From the NCBI GenBank assembly GCA_016870995.1, contig VFZU01000036.1, positions 1 to 47,392 on the forward strand: 47,392 nucleotides of DNA. Reading direction: 5' to 3'. Below, one piece after another: positions 31,116 through 39,457 of this stretch; the first letter of the stretch is position 1; every line of letters starts with the position of its first letter. This stretch comes from Acidobacteriota bacterium. GTDB lineage: Bacteria > Acidobacteriota > Terriglobia > Bryobacterales > Bryobacteraceae. The notes below the pieces were generated by a model that saw nothing but the letters and a program-made list of their open reading frames with translations, was not told where the DNA came from and did no database searches. A program made the position numbers and the translations under genes.

Positions 31116-31714
31116 CGAAAGCTCCTTTGTGTACGGATTGCTTCACGCAACTGCCAATAGTATTCGTTTCGATCGATCTCAACTACACCGAACTGATCGA
31201 GATGAGGCGTCCAGTATTGTACATCGAGCAAGCTAAAACCCTGCTTTTGAAGTTGGTCGACCAGACTCGCGAGAGCAACTTTGCTCATGTCCCGGACGGT
31301 GTGGAATTTTGATTCGGCAAAGAAGGCTGCGCCGATGTGGATGCCGTAGGTGCCACCCGCGAGCTGGCCGTCCACCCAGACTTCGACGGAGTGGGCGTGG
31401 CCTTCGCGTTGGAGCTGGCTGTAGACTTCGACGAAACGATCGGTAATCCAGACCCCATTGTCTTCGCGCTTGGCGCAGGCTCGCATGACTTGCTCGAAAG
31501 CTTGATCGAAAGTGACTATGAAGCGGCCTTGCTTGAGTGTGCGGGCGAGGCTTTTCGAGATGTGGAATTGCGAAAGTGGCAGGACTCCGCGCCGCTCCGG
31601 CAGGTGCCAGGAGTAAACAGGCGCATCTTCATGGCCCATCGGGAAGATGCCTTTGCGATACCCTTCAAGAACCTCGTGCGGATCCAGATGTTCCGTCACG
31701 CGAATCACATCCAC
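31112..31714 (-). CDS. aat: Leucyl/phenylalanyl-tRNA-protein transferase
   Basis: A 200-residue Aat protein that adds Leu or Phe to N-terminal Arg or Lys, marking proteins for the ClpS/ClpAP N-degron pathway. Family motifs are GIFPMG, SWHLPERRGVLPL, HAHSVEVWVDGQLAGGTYGI and FFAESKFH. Start GTG 31714 is used; no ATG gives a full N-terminus. It is 23 bp from the divergent oxidoreductase gene, so the promoters must overlap, and its stop overlaps the start of the DUF3592-like gene. Confidence 0.95.
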   Translation of the reverse strand: MDVIRVTEHLDPHEVLEGYRKGIFPMGHEDAPVYSWHLPERRGVLPLSQFHISKSLARTLKQGRFIVTFDQAFEQVMRACAKREDNGVWITDRFVEVYSQLQREGHAHSVEVWVDGQLAGGTYGIHIGAAFFAESKFHTVRDMSKVALASLVDQLQKQGFSLLDVQYWTPHLDQFGVVEIDRNEYYWQLREAIRTQRSFR

Positions 31715-31737
31715 ATACTGAGTGTAGAGGTTTCACG

Positions 31738-32697
31738 ATGGTTGAGAAAATCCGTTGGGGCGTTTTGGGGAATGCAAAGATTGCGCGGGAAAAGGTGATC
31801 CCGGCCATGCAGAAGGGGGAGCGCAGTGTTGTCGTGGCCATGGCTTCGCGCGATACGGCCAAGGCGGAGCCTGTTTGCGCGGCGCTTGGAATCGAGAGAC
31901 TGCATGGCAGATATGAAGCGCTACTGGCGGACCCGAATGTGGATGCGATCTACAATCCGCTGCCCAACGATCTGCATGTGCCCTGGTCGATTCGGGCGGC
32001 GGAGGCGGGCAAGCACGTGTTGTGCGAGAAGCCGATCGGATTGTCGACGAATGAGGCTCTGGATTTAATCGCCGCGCGGGACCGCAATGGCGTGAAGATT
32101 GGCGAAGCGTTTATGGCGCGGACTCATCCCCAGTGGTTGCGGACCAAGGAGTTAGTGGAAAGCGGAGCCATCGGAGAACTGCGGCTGATGACTTGTGTGT
32201 TCAGCTATTTCAACCGGGATGCGGCGAATATTCGGAATCAGGTGAGCGCAGGCGGCGGGGCGTTGATGGATATCGGCTGCTATCCCGTGACGCTGTCGCG
32301 GATGATTTTTGGAGGCGAACCAGTAAGGGTTGTCTCGAGTGTGGAAAGGGACCCGGAGTTCGGGACCGACCGTTTGACGAGCGCAATTCTTGACTATGCG
32401 CAGGGGCAATGCGTGTTTAGTTGCTCAACGCAATTGAACCCGTATCAGCGCGTGATTGTGTTTGGTAGCAAGGGAAGAGTAGAGATTGAGATCCCGTTTA
32501 ATGCCTTGCCGGATCGGCCGATGCGAATTCTGGTTGAGCCGGGAGGAATCGTGGAAGAGATGCCTGTTTGCGACCAGTACACGATCCAAGGGAATCTGTT
32601 TAGCAAGGCAATTCAAGAGGATGGCGTAGTGCCGGTGCCGCTTGAAGAGGCGTTGGCAAACATGAAAGTGATTGAGAGAATCTTTTCGGGCCAATGA
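31738..32697 (+). CDS. Gfo/Idh/MocA-family oxidoreductase
   Basis: A 319-residue NAD(P)-dependent sugar or inositol dehydrogenase-like enzyme. The Rossmann motif GVLGNAKIA is near residue 8, and the family EKP motif with the catalytic Lys appears in HVLCEKPIGLS. The C-terminal domain contains GGGALMDIGCYPVTLSRMIFG, typical of the group. ATG 31738 was chosen because it has a GAGG ribosome-binding sequence; earlier starts in the frame run through the antisense of aat. The substrate is unknown. The next gene begins 37 bp downstream on the same strand. Confidence 0.92.
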   Translation: MVEKIRWGVLGNAKIAREKVIPAMQKGERSVVVAMASRDTAKAEPVCAALGIERLHGRYEALLADPNVDAIYNPLPNDLHVPWSIRAAEAGKHVLCEKPIGLSTNEALDLIAARDRNGVKIGEAFMARTHPQWLRTKELVESGAIGELRLMTCVFSYFNRDAANIRNQVSAGGGALMDIGCYPVTLSRMIFGGEPVRVVSSVERDPEFGTDRLTSAILDYAQGQCVFSCSTQLNPYQRVIVFGSKGRVEIEIPFNALPDRPMRILVEPGGIVEEMPVCDQYTIQGNLFSKAIQEDGVVPVPLEEALANMKVIERIFSGQ

Positions 32698-32734
32698 GCT
32701 TTTTTGTGATTTGCTGACGTTGTACTTGGGTGAG

Positions 32735-33643
32735 ATGACAGCAGCACAATATGTGAATCTTTACCACACGATCAGTGTTCCGGTGTATCGGGTGAAGAAC
32801 GATGTGGTGAAGGTTGAAGGCGTTGTAAGTACGCCTGTGGACGAGTACCTGAATCGCCGCTACACGAACCGGGCCGGCTATTCGCATGATCAGCGATGGG
32901 CGTTGCGTGCCGGAATTTGGAGTTTCATCGAAACTCACGCGGGTCTCATGGACACCCCAGTGTTCTTTTTCGGTAAGGGCATTCGAATCCAGAATCAGAC
33001 GAGTCCTTTGGAGTATGTAGATAAGGATATGTTCAACGCGGCGTTTGTGGGCAAGGCGGACCCCAAGATGCTGCAAGCCGTCATCCATGCGATGAGCTAT
33101 TGGCGTGGGTGGCGCGAGCAGGAGCAAGCGGCCGGCTTGCCATCCCTTGCGTCGCTCGTGGATATGTTTCTGGGGTCGGATTGCAATGGGTTTGTGGGGA
33201 ACTACATGAAGACGAAGTACAAGAACTATGAATTCCGATGCGGACCATCGTCGCCGGAAGAAGACTTCTTTTACAATCGGCAAACGATTCGAGACAATCC
33301 GATCGACCTTAGGGCCGACGACGTGATCCTGCTGAACCGGACGCCAAAAGCGTCTAAAGGCGAGGTGGCCGTGGATTGGGACAAGAAAACGAAAAAGGAC
33401 ATGGAGGATGAGCTTTCAAAGAAGCGGCCGCTGGTGGGGCACATCATGGTGATCTCGAGCGTCGACCTGGTGTCGGGTAATGAAGCGATCGCGTGGGTGA
33501 GCGAGTCGGCGACGAGTGCGGTGGTGAATGGTGGACCGCGGACCCTTCCGTGGACGCTAAGACGGATAGGGACCTATCAGTGGAGAATGGTGGGTCGCGA
33601 CCGGGAAGTTCATTCCATCATCAAGGTGAAGCGAACAGGATAG
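32735..33643 (+). CDS. Protein of unknown function with NlpC/P60-like cysteine and histidine motifs
   Basis: A 302-residue protein that matches no family I can name with confidence. From ATG 32735 (upstream GGGTGAG) it has no signal peptide. The segment GSDCNGFVGNYMK around Cys150, a later DLRADDVILLN and then VGHIMVISS with His236 resemble the Cys / RxGDxxL / GHV order of NlpC/P60 or CHAP-type papain-fold amidases. Spacing and sequence are divergent. The N-terminal 140 residues have no recognisable domain. It lies between the oxidoreductase and an amidase gene; the 21-bp gap to the amidase suggests co-expression. Confidence 0.7.
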   Translation: MTAAQYVNLYHTISVPVYRVKNDVVKVEGVVSTPVDEYLNRRYTNRAGYSHDQRWALRAGIWSFIETHAGLMDTPVFFFGKGIRIQNQTSPLEYVDKDMFNAAFVGKADPKMLQAVIHAMSYWRGWREQEQAAGLPSLASLVDMFLGSDCNGFVGNYMKTKYKNYEFRCGPSSPEEDFFYNRQTIRDNPIDLRADDVILLNRTPKASKGEVAVDWDKKTKKDMEDELSKKRPLVGHIMVISSVDLVSGNEAIAWVSESATSAVVNGGPRTLPWTLRRIGTYQWRMVGRDREVHSIIKVKRTG

Positions 33644-33664
33644 TGGAGACCCTATGATCGAAAG

Positions 33665-35194
33665 ATGAGTCGAGTGATTTATCTTTCGTTCGTTTGCTGG
33701 AGTGCTTTGCAAGGGCAACGGTTCGCTGTTGAAGAAGCGACGATTGCTCAAGTGCATCAGGCAATGCGGGCAGGGCGCGTGACGTGCCGCGAGCTTGTCC
33801 GGCAATATCTGGACCGCATGGAGAGACTGGATCGCGGGGGCCCCCGGATCAATTCACTCGTGTTGGTAAACCCGAACGCGGAACGGGAGGCGGTTGAACT
33901 GGATCGTCGATATGCATCGGGCGGGCTGACTGGGCCGCTGCATTGTGTGCCTGCGATCGTGAAAGACAACATGGAAACCGCTGGGCTTGCGACCAGCAAT
34001 GGGGCGCTGGTGTTCTCGAAGTACGTGCCTCGGCGGGATGCGTTTCAGGTGGAGCGGATCAAGACAGCGGGTGCGATTGTGCTTGCGAAGTCGAACATGG
34101 CGGAGTGGGCGTTCAGCCCCTACGAGACGGTGTCGTCTGTACTGCCGGGATACACGAAGAACCCTTATGCGCTGGACCGCGTGACGGCGGGATCGAGTGG
34201 TGGCACGGCAGCGGCCGTGGCGGCGAATCTGGGCTTGGTTGGCCTGGGTTCGGATACCGGGAATTCCATTCGTGGGCCTTCGTCGCATCAGGCTCTGGTG
34301 GGCATTCGATCGACGATGGGATTGACGAGCCGGAGCGGGGTTTTCCCGTTGAGCATTCGCGCTGATATTGCGGGGCCGATGACGCGCACGGTGGAGGATG
34401 CGGCGCGAGTTTTGAATGTGATTGTGGGACAGGATGCGCGAGATGCGGTGACTGTGTCGCGGCCGGCGGTTGATTACACGAAAGCCTTGAACGCGACGGC
34501 TCTTCAGGGGGCGAGGATCGGGATCTTGCGGCAGGCGTATGAGCGAGACACGACGGACGCCGAGATCTTGCGGGTGTTTGCGAAGGCGATCGAGGATCTG
34601 AAGAAAGCCGGGGCTGAGGTGATCGATGGAGTGCGCGTGGAGGAGATCGAATCGCTGCGGCAGCCACGAGGATGTATGGGTTTCAAGCATGACCTGAACC
34701 AGTTTCTGGCCGAGAGAAAGGGGCAGGTGCCTGCGGAGGATCTTGGCGCAATTGTAAAGAGTAATGGGTTTCATCCCAATCTCAGAGGCAGGCTGGAGGC
34801 CGCAGAGAAGAGCACGCCGGCCGGGCCAGACTCCGCGGAGTGTAAGGCGGACGATGAGTATCGCGAAAAGGTGCGAGTGGCAGTGCTGAAGGCGATGGAT
34901 GCGAAAGAGTTGAGCGCCCTCATTTATCCGACCTGGTCGAACCCTCCACGGTTGATCGGTGACTTGAATACGCCACATGGGGACAATAGCCAGTTCTTTT
35001 CACCAACCACCGGATTCCCGGCAATCAATGTTCCGATGGGCTATACGCGCGGAAACACATTGCCGATTGGGTTGACGATCCTGGGGAGGCCGTGGTCTGA
35101 GTCGACGCTGATTGGGCTTGCCTATAGCTACGAACAGGCAACCAAACACAGAAAACGTCCGGTGATGATTGAATCCGGCACGGTTTCACGCTAG
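33665..35194 (+). CDS. Amidase-signature family hydrolase, probably exported
   Basis: A 509-residue amidase with a likely signal peptide at the N-terminus (MSRVIYLSFVCWSALQG). The catalytic triad of the amidase signature family is intact: Lys100 (PAIVKDN), the cis-Ser at 177/178 in TAGSSGGTAAAVAA and the nucleophile Ser201 in GSDTGNSIRGPSS. Relatives hydrolyse diverse amides and are often mis-annotated as glutamyl-tRNA amidotransferase subunit A; the signal peptide and absence of gatB/gatC here argue against that. Followed after 7 bp by a small exported protein gene. Confidence 0.92.
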   Translation: MSRVIYLSFVCWSALQGQRFAVEEATIAQVHQAMRAGRVTCRELVRQYLDRMERLDRGGPRINSLVLVNPNAEREAVELDRRYASGGLTGPLHCVPAIVKDNMETAGLATSNGALVFSKYVPRRDAFQVERIKTAGAIVLAKSNMAEWAFSPYETVSSVLPGYTKNPYALDRVTAGSSGGTAAAVAANLGLVGLGSDTGNSIRGPSSHQALVGIRSTMGLTSRSGVFPLSIRADIAGPMTRTVEDAARVLNVIVGQDARDAVTVSRPAVDYTKALNATALQGARIGILRQAYERDTTDAEILRVFAKAIEDLKKAGAEVIDGVRVEEIESLRQPRGCMGFKHDLNQFLAERKGQVPAEDLGAIVKSNGFHPNLRGRLEAAEKSTPAGPDSAECKADDEYREKVRVAVLKAMDAKELSALIYPTWSNPPRLIGDLNTPHGDNSQFFSPTTGFPAINVPMGYTRGNTLPIGLTILGRPWSESTLIGLAYSYEQATKHRKRPVMIESGTVSR

Positions 35195-35201
35195 TTCAGG
35201 T

Positions 35202-35459
35202 ATGACACGTAGATTGATTCCTTTTACACTTGCCGCGGCCGTTTGTGGAATGGCGCAGCAGAGCCCCGCCGGGGACTGGATTATGAACCTGCTTCGCGCC
35301 TCGATGAAGACGAAGAAGGGCGTGACGGTTCACGTGAAGGGTCAGGCGATCTCGATGATCGTCACCGCGATTGGCGACCACTATGTGGAAGGCCGCAATC
35401 AGCAGTCAGCGAAGATTGTGGTTCGCACTGCGGCGATTGACGCGGCGATGATGGCCTAG
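35202..35459 (+). CDS. Small exported protein of unknown function (85 aa)
   Basis: From ATG 35202 the product has a signal peptide (MTRRLIPFTLAAAVCGMAQ) and a mature part of about 65 residues. The core (KKGVTVHVKGQAISMIV, then GDHYVEGRN and KIVVRTAAIDA) has the strand pattern of small five-stranded SH3/Sm-like barrels, but that is only a visual impression. ATG 35250 would give a cytoplasmic form. It starts 7 bp after the amidase stop and may be an accessory of it. Its TAG stop overlaps the stop of the convergent amidohydrolase gene through a shared CTAG. Confidence 0.6.
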   Translation: MTRRLIPFTLAAAVCGMAQQSPAGDWIMNLLRASMKTKKGVTVHVKGQAISMIVTAIGDHYVEGRNQQSAKIVVRTAAIDAAMMA

Positions 35460-36748
35460 TTCGGGCGCAGGCGGTACTTGTCGTAAAGGCGAGTGTGCTT
35501 CGATTCGAGGCTTTGCTGCCGACCCTGGATGAAGAGCATCTTGACGTCGGTTTTGACCTCGAGCGGGTCGCCGTTGGTGACTAGCAGGTCGGCGTATTTG
35601 CCCTTTTCGATCGAGCCGTACTTGTCGCCCACGCCCCAGATTTCGGCGGCGTTCAGGGTGATCGCCTTGAGCGCTTCCTCATAAGGAAGGCCGTAGGCGC
35701 TGGCGCTGGCGGCCTCGAATGCGATGTTGCGAGCGAACTGATTGGCGAAGCTGCCGAAGGCGAACTTCACACCAGCCTTGTGGAGCTGGCCGGGCAATGC
35801 ATAGTTAAAGTCGTAAGGCGCATCGGCTTCTGGCGGAAGCTGCGTGACCGGCCCGAGAATGCAGGGGATCTTCTTTTTCGCGATGTCTTCGACGGCGGAG
35901 CCAGGATCCCGGACATCGGCGAGGATGAGCTTGATCTTCTGCGCTTCGGCGAATTGGATAGCCGCGAGGATTTCGCGCTTTTTTGAAGCAGTGATCATCA
36001 CTGGGGCCTTGCCTTCAAACAGAGGGATCATCGCCTCATAGCGGACGTTGACCTTGAGGCCTGGAGTCTTCGCATTCTTGGCCGTCATGTAGGCACGGGC
36101 TTCGGCGAAGAACTTATTGATCTCGGCCATCTGCGTGTCGAAGCGACGCTTTGCATCGGCGAAGGACCCGCGGGTGGTTTGGAAGGTGTCGAAATCGAAG
36201 CTGCGCGAGGACATGGTGGGGAAACGCATCTGGTATGCGGCGGTACGGTTGATTTCCATCTCTTCGTACGTGTAGCCGTCCAGGTGGATGAGAGCCGCTT
36301 GACCCATAATGATGCCAGCTCCACCCCCGCCGAAGCCGCCGCCGCCACCGGGTAGTGTGATGACGGTTGAGATGCCGTTGGCGCGGACTACGGGGATGTG
36401 TTCGGTTTCAGGGTTGATGGCGACAATGGCGCGGAGCTGCGGGTTGAAGTCGCCGAGTTCGCCCGTGTCGTTGGTTTCGCGGATCGAGGAGATCTCGCTG
36501 AGGCCGATGTTTGTTGCTGAGTTGATGATGCCGGGGTAGACTTGCAGCCCTTTGCCATCGATGACGCGGACGCCCTTGGGAGCAGACTTGAGGCCAATGT
36601 CGGCAATCTTGCCGTCGACGACAAGCAGCGTGGTGTTTTCCACCTTGGGGCTGGCGACCGGGAACAGCGTGACGCCCTTCATGAAGAAGCTGTCTTTTTC
36701 GTTGGCAAACAGGGTTGTTGCGAGAAGCAGAAGAAGTGAAGTACGCAT
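35456..36748 (-). CDS. Exported amidohydrolase-like protein lacking the HxH metal motif
   Basis: A 430-residue member of the imidazolonepropionase-like amidohydrolase superfamily with signal peptide (MRTSLLLLLATTLFAN). The strand-one motif, normally PGxIDxHxH, reads PGIINSATNIGLSE, so both histidines are replaced (Ala78, Asn80). Later ligand positions also look changed: no HxH-type pair near TASKKRE and no TD/SD pair at GSFANQFARN. A glycine-rich stretch (GGGGGFGGGGAG) sits before IMGQAALIHL. The C-terminal GSIEKGKYADLLV of the family is kept. Probably a pseudoenzyme, structural or partner subunit. Third gene of the operon, one base after the middle gene. Confidence 0.85.
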   Translation of the reverse strand: MRTSLLLLLATTLFANEKDSFFMKGVTLFPVASPKVENTTLLVVDGKIADIGLKSAPKGVRVIDGKGLQVYPGIINSATNIGLSEISSIRETNDTGELGDFNPQLRAIVAINPETEHIPVVRANGISTVITLPGGGGGFGGGGAGIIMGQAALIHLDGYTYEEMEINRTAAYQMRFPTMSSRSFDFDTFQTTRGSFADAKRRFDTQMAEINKFFAEARAYMTAKNAKTPGLKVNVRYEAMIPLFEGKAPVMITASKKREILAAIQFAEAQKIKLILADVRDPGSAVEDIAKKKIPCILGPVTQLPPEADAPYDFNYALPGQLHKAGVKFAFGSFANQFARNIAFEAASASAYGLPYEEALKAITLNAAEIWGVGDKYGSIEKGKYADLLVTNGDPLEVKTDVKMLFIQGRQQSLESKHTRLYDKYRLRPN

Positions 36749-36749
36749 G

Positions 36750-38111
36750 TTATTGAGGCCTCCGTTGGGCGGTGCCAGCGGCAGGGCCCGGGCGGCGTTG
36801 CTGCTCTGATTTGAACTTGTCTTCGAGTGCCTTTTTAGCGGCTTCTTTCTTCATTCGCGCGCTGGCGTCTTCGTCGCGATCGAAGTATTTGACGCCGTCG
36901 ATGTAGACCTGCTGGGCGCGGGCGAAGCTGGAGAGCGGGTGCTTGTCCCAAATGACGAAGTCGGCGTCCTTGCCGGGCTCAATCGAACCGACATACTTGT
37001 CGACCTTCAGGTGAATTGCGGGATTGATGGTGACCAGCTTGAGAGCTTCCTCTTCGGTGAGGCCGCCGTACTTCATGGTCTTGGCGGCTTCCGTATTGAG
37101 GCGGCGGATGGTGTCGGCCGAATCGGAGTTGACGCTGGCGAGGACACCCTTGCGAACCATGATGGCCATGTTGTAAGGGATGGCGTCGTAGGCTTCGATT
37201 TTGAAGGCCCACCAATCACTGAAGCCAGCGCCGGCCGAGCCGTGCTTGGCCATTTCCTTGGCGACCTTGAAGCCTTCGAGAATGTGCTCGAAGCTGGTGA
37301 TCTTGAAACCGATCTGCTCGGCGATGCGAATCATCATGAGAACTTCGTCACCGCGGTAGGCGTGAACGTGGACGAGACGTTTGCCTTCGAGCACTTCGAC
37401 GAGAGGCTCCAGTTGGAGATCTCGGCGGGGTGGAATGACGGTTTCGCCCTTTGCCTTTTGGGCTTCGTACTGCTTCCAGGATTCGCGATACTCTTTGGCA
37501 CGTGTGAAGGCCTCAACATAGACATCCTCGATGCCCATGCGAGTGCCGGGGTAGCGCAGCGTATTGACATTACCTGCACCGACGCGACCGCCGGTGGGGT
37601 TGCCCTGACGCTTCGGGTTTTCGCCGAGAGCGAACTTGATCGAGGGTTGGGATTTGTCCCAGATCATCTCGTCGGCTTTCTTGCCCCAGCGCAGCTTGAT
37701 GAGGCTGTTTTGTCCACCGATGGCGTTGGCGCTGCCGTGGAGGACGTTGGCGATGGTTGTGCCGCCGGCGATGGCGCGGTAGATGGCGGCGTCTTCCGGG
37801 TTTAAAACGTCTTCAATGCGAACCATCGAGGAGACCGAAATGGAGCCTTCATTGATGGAGTCGGCTGCAATGTGGGAGTGGCTGTCGATGATGCCGGGCA
37901 GAACGTATTGGCCCGAGGCGTCGACGATCTTCGCGTCTGGCGGGACCAGAACCTTTTCGCCGACTTCTTTGATCTTGCCGTTCTCGACCACCATCGAGCC
38001 CTTGACGGTACCTTTGGTGACCGTGAGGATGTTGGCGTTTTGAACCACCAGTGGCGGATCGGCCGCAAGGAGGCCGAATGCTGCAAACAGGGTCAGGGGG
38101 AAATGTTTCAT
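36750..38111 (-). CDS. Exported amidohydrolase with intact metal site
   Basis: A 453-residue amidohydrolase with signal peptide (MKHFPLTLFAAFGLLAA). The metal motif is intact: His78 and His80 in PGIIDSHSHIAAD. Further candidates are His in RLVHVHAYRGDE, His in SFEHILEGFK and Asp in SVNSDSADTIRRL. The end reads VGSIEPGKDADFVIWDKHP, typical of the imidazolonepropionase/dipeptidase-like subgroup. Substrate unknown. It is the middle gene of three: it overlaps the upstream gene by ATGA and is followed by one base before the downstream gene starts. Confidence 0.93.
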   Translation of the reverse strand: MKHFPLTLFAAFGLLAADPPLVVQNANILTVTKGTVKGSMVVENGKIKEVGEKVLVPPDAKIVDASGQYVLPGIIDSHSHIAADSINEGSISVSSMVRIEDVLNPEDAAIYRAIAGGTTIANVLHGSANAIGGQNSLIKLRWGKKADEMIWDKSQPSIKFALGENPKRQGNPTGGRVGAGNVNTLRYPGTRMGIEDVYVEAFTRAKEYRESWKQYEAQKAKGETVIPPRRDLQLEPLVEVLEGKRLVHVHAYRGDEVLMMIRIAEQIGFKITSFEHILEGFKVAKEMAKHGSAGAGFSDWWAFKIEAYDAIPYNMAIMVRKGVLASVNSDSADTIRRLNTEAAKTMKYGGLTEEEALKLVTINPAIHLKVDKYVGSIEPGKDADFVIWDKHPLSSFARAQQVYIDGVKYFDRDEDASARMKKEAAKKALEDKFKSEQQRRPGPAAGTAQRRPQ

Positions 38112-39421
38112 CGTGATGCCGCCGTTTCTTCAACCGTGGGGTCGTGCTTCACACCATCAATCACTACAAACTGGACGCGCGTGGAATCTTGAAATAGGTC
38201 GCCTTTGGTGACCGTGAGGTTAGCCACCTTGCCCTTCTCGATCGAGCCGAGGCGGTTTGAGACGCCGAAGATTTCTGCGGCGCCAAGTGTCATCGCCTTG
38301 ACGGCTTCACTTTGCGGGAGGCCCGCATCGATCGCGCGTTTCACTGCTCGAATGGCTGCGGCTGGAGAGTCGACGCCAATCGTGGAGAAGGTGAATTTGA
38401 CGCCCGATTTGGCCAAAACTCCGGGAGTGGACGGGGCCTGGTCGCGAAGCTCAAGAACCTTGAGGTCCTCTCGATCCTCAGGGTCGCCATCACGGGTGCC
38501 TTCAGGCCAGCGAAGGTTGACGATGGCGGTAATGCCTGCCTTGGAGAGCTCTTCGCCACGGCGGAAGCCTTCGTGAAGCCCGTAGAGAACTGTCTTGGTG
38601 GGGAACTCTTTGGTGAGGCGCAACATGCGATCGATCTCATAGGCGCGCACCGCGGGAAAAAGAGTGCGGGGAGCTTCGAGGATGCCTTCGAGGGCCTTTT
38701 CGTAGCCGGGTCTTGGCAGCTGTGGATTCTTGGCCGCAATCGCGGTGGCCTCCCTGTAATGAACCGCGTCGATGTAGGTTTGTCGAAGGTAGGCGATGAC
38801 GCCCATCAGAGAGTTCGGGAAGCCGCCTCCGCGATTGGTCGAGAGGGTTGTGTACATGCCAACGGAAGGCTCGACAACCATTTGCGAGGTGCGTTCTGCA
38901 GCGAGGTTGATGACGGCGCCCTGGCCGGCGAAGATTCCCGAGGTGGGGAAGGTGACTGCAGTGGTGAAGCCTGCCGAGCGGGCTTGTGGCAGGCGCCGGT
39001 CGGTGGTCTTGACCTGGTCGGCTGCCTTGACCCAGGGAGTTGTGAGCGGGCGATCTTCGGGGCCGCGCGAGATTGAGACCGGAGCTGCTGCGATTGAGGG
39101 CGGCGGTGCGCCGGCTCCGAAACGGCTGACAGGCGCCACGGCATCCAGGCCCAGTGTAGACAGTCCATCGATCAGGCCGGGGTAAATCGTCAGACCTTCT
39201 CCTTCGACTATTTGCGATCCGGCGGGGGCCGTGACATTCTCGCCCACCGCTGCAATAAAGCCGCCGATTACGAGCACCGAGCCCTTGGCGATTGGGGGTG
39301 CACCGACGGGAACGATCTTCGCGTTGCGGATGAGCAGTGGAGGATTGCCGTCCGCTTTGAGGGTGGCAGCCAGGGGCGCTAGAGAGGCCCATTTCAATAT
39401 GTCCCGTCGCCGTGTCGTCAT
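38108..39421 (-). CDS. Exported amidohydrolase-like protein lacking the HxH metal motif
   Basis: A 437-residue amidohydrolase-superfamily protein with a twin-arginine-like signal (MTTRRRDILKWASLAPLAA). The expected PGxIDxHxH reads PGLIDGLSTLGLDA, so Leu87 and Thr89 replace the two histidines. A single His remains in LYGLHEG, and the C-terminal LGSIEKGKVANLTV is conserved. It parallels the third gene of the operon, with which it shares the GQxAxI[HN]L motif (GIFAGQGAVINL). ATG 39421 is used; an upstream GTG-type extension is not needed. First gene of the operon, 36 bp from divergent purM. Confidence 0.85.
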   Translation of the reverse strand: MTTRRRDILKWASLAPLAATLKADGNPPLLIRNAKIVPVGAPPIAKGSVLVIGGFIAAVGENVTAPAGSQIVEGEGLTIYPGLIDGLSTLGLDAVAPVSRFGAGAPPPSIAAAPVSISRGPEDRPLTTPWVKAADQVKTTDRRLPQARSAGFTTAVTFPTSGIFAGQGAVINLAAERTSQMVVEPSVGMYTTLSTNRGGGFPNSLMGVIAYLRQTYIDAVHYREATAIAAKNPQLPRPGYEKALEGILEAPRTLFPAVRAYEIDRMLRLTKEFPTKTVLYGLHEGFRRGEELSKAGITAIVNLRWPEGTRDGDPEDREDLKVLELRDQAPSTPGVLAKSGVKFTFSTIGVDSPAAAIRAVKRAIDAGLPQSEAVKAMTLGAAEIFGVSNRLGSIEKGKVANLTVTKGDLFQDSTRVQFVVIDGVKHDPTVEETAASR

Positions 39422-39433
39422 ATGGATTGCTAA

Positions 39434-39439
39434 AGTATA
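39434..39439 (-). promoter_or_regulatory. Candidate -10 box of the amidohydrolase operon
   Basis: TATACT on the minus strand (5 of 6 matches to TATAAT), 12 bases before ATG 39421. The surrounding CTAAAGTATAG is also usable as a TAnnnT box for purM on the plus strand, so the two divergent promoters may overlap. A -35 box at the proper spacing was not found. Confidence 0.3.
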
Positions 39440-39457
39440 GAAGATTTCTCTCAATTC

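Noticed and set aside
31537-31737. Longer start for the Gfo/Idh/MocA oxidoreductase
   Set aside because: Runs through the antisense of aat; the ATG at 31738 has a ribosome-binding site and starts at the Rossmann fold.
33665-35194. Glutamyl-tRNA amidotransferase subunit A (gatA)
   Set aside because: Has a signal peptide and no gatB or gatC nearby; better called a general amidase-signature enzyme.
36939-37805. 288-codon plus-strand frame opposite the middle amidohydrolase
   Set aside because: Product is Gly/Asp/Val-rich with no family features, whereas the minus-strand frame has signal peptide and metal ligands.
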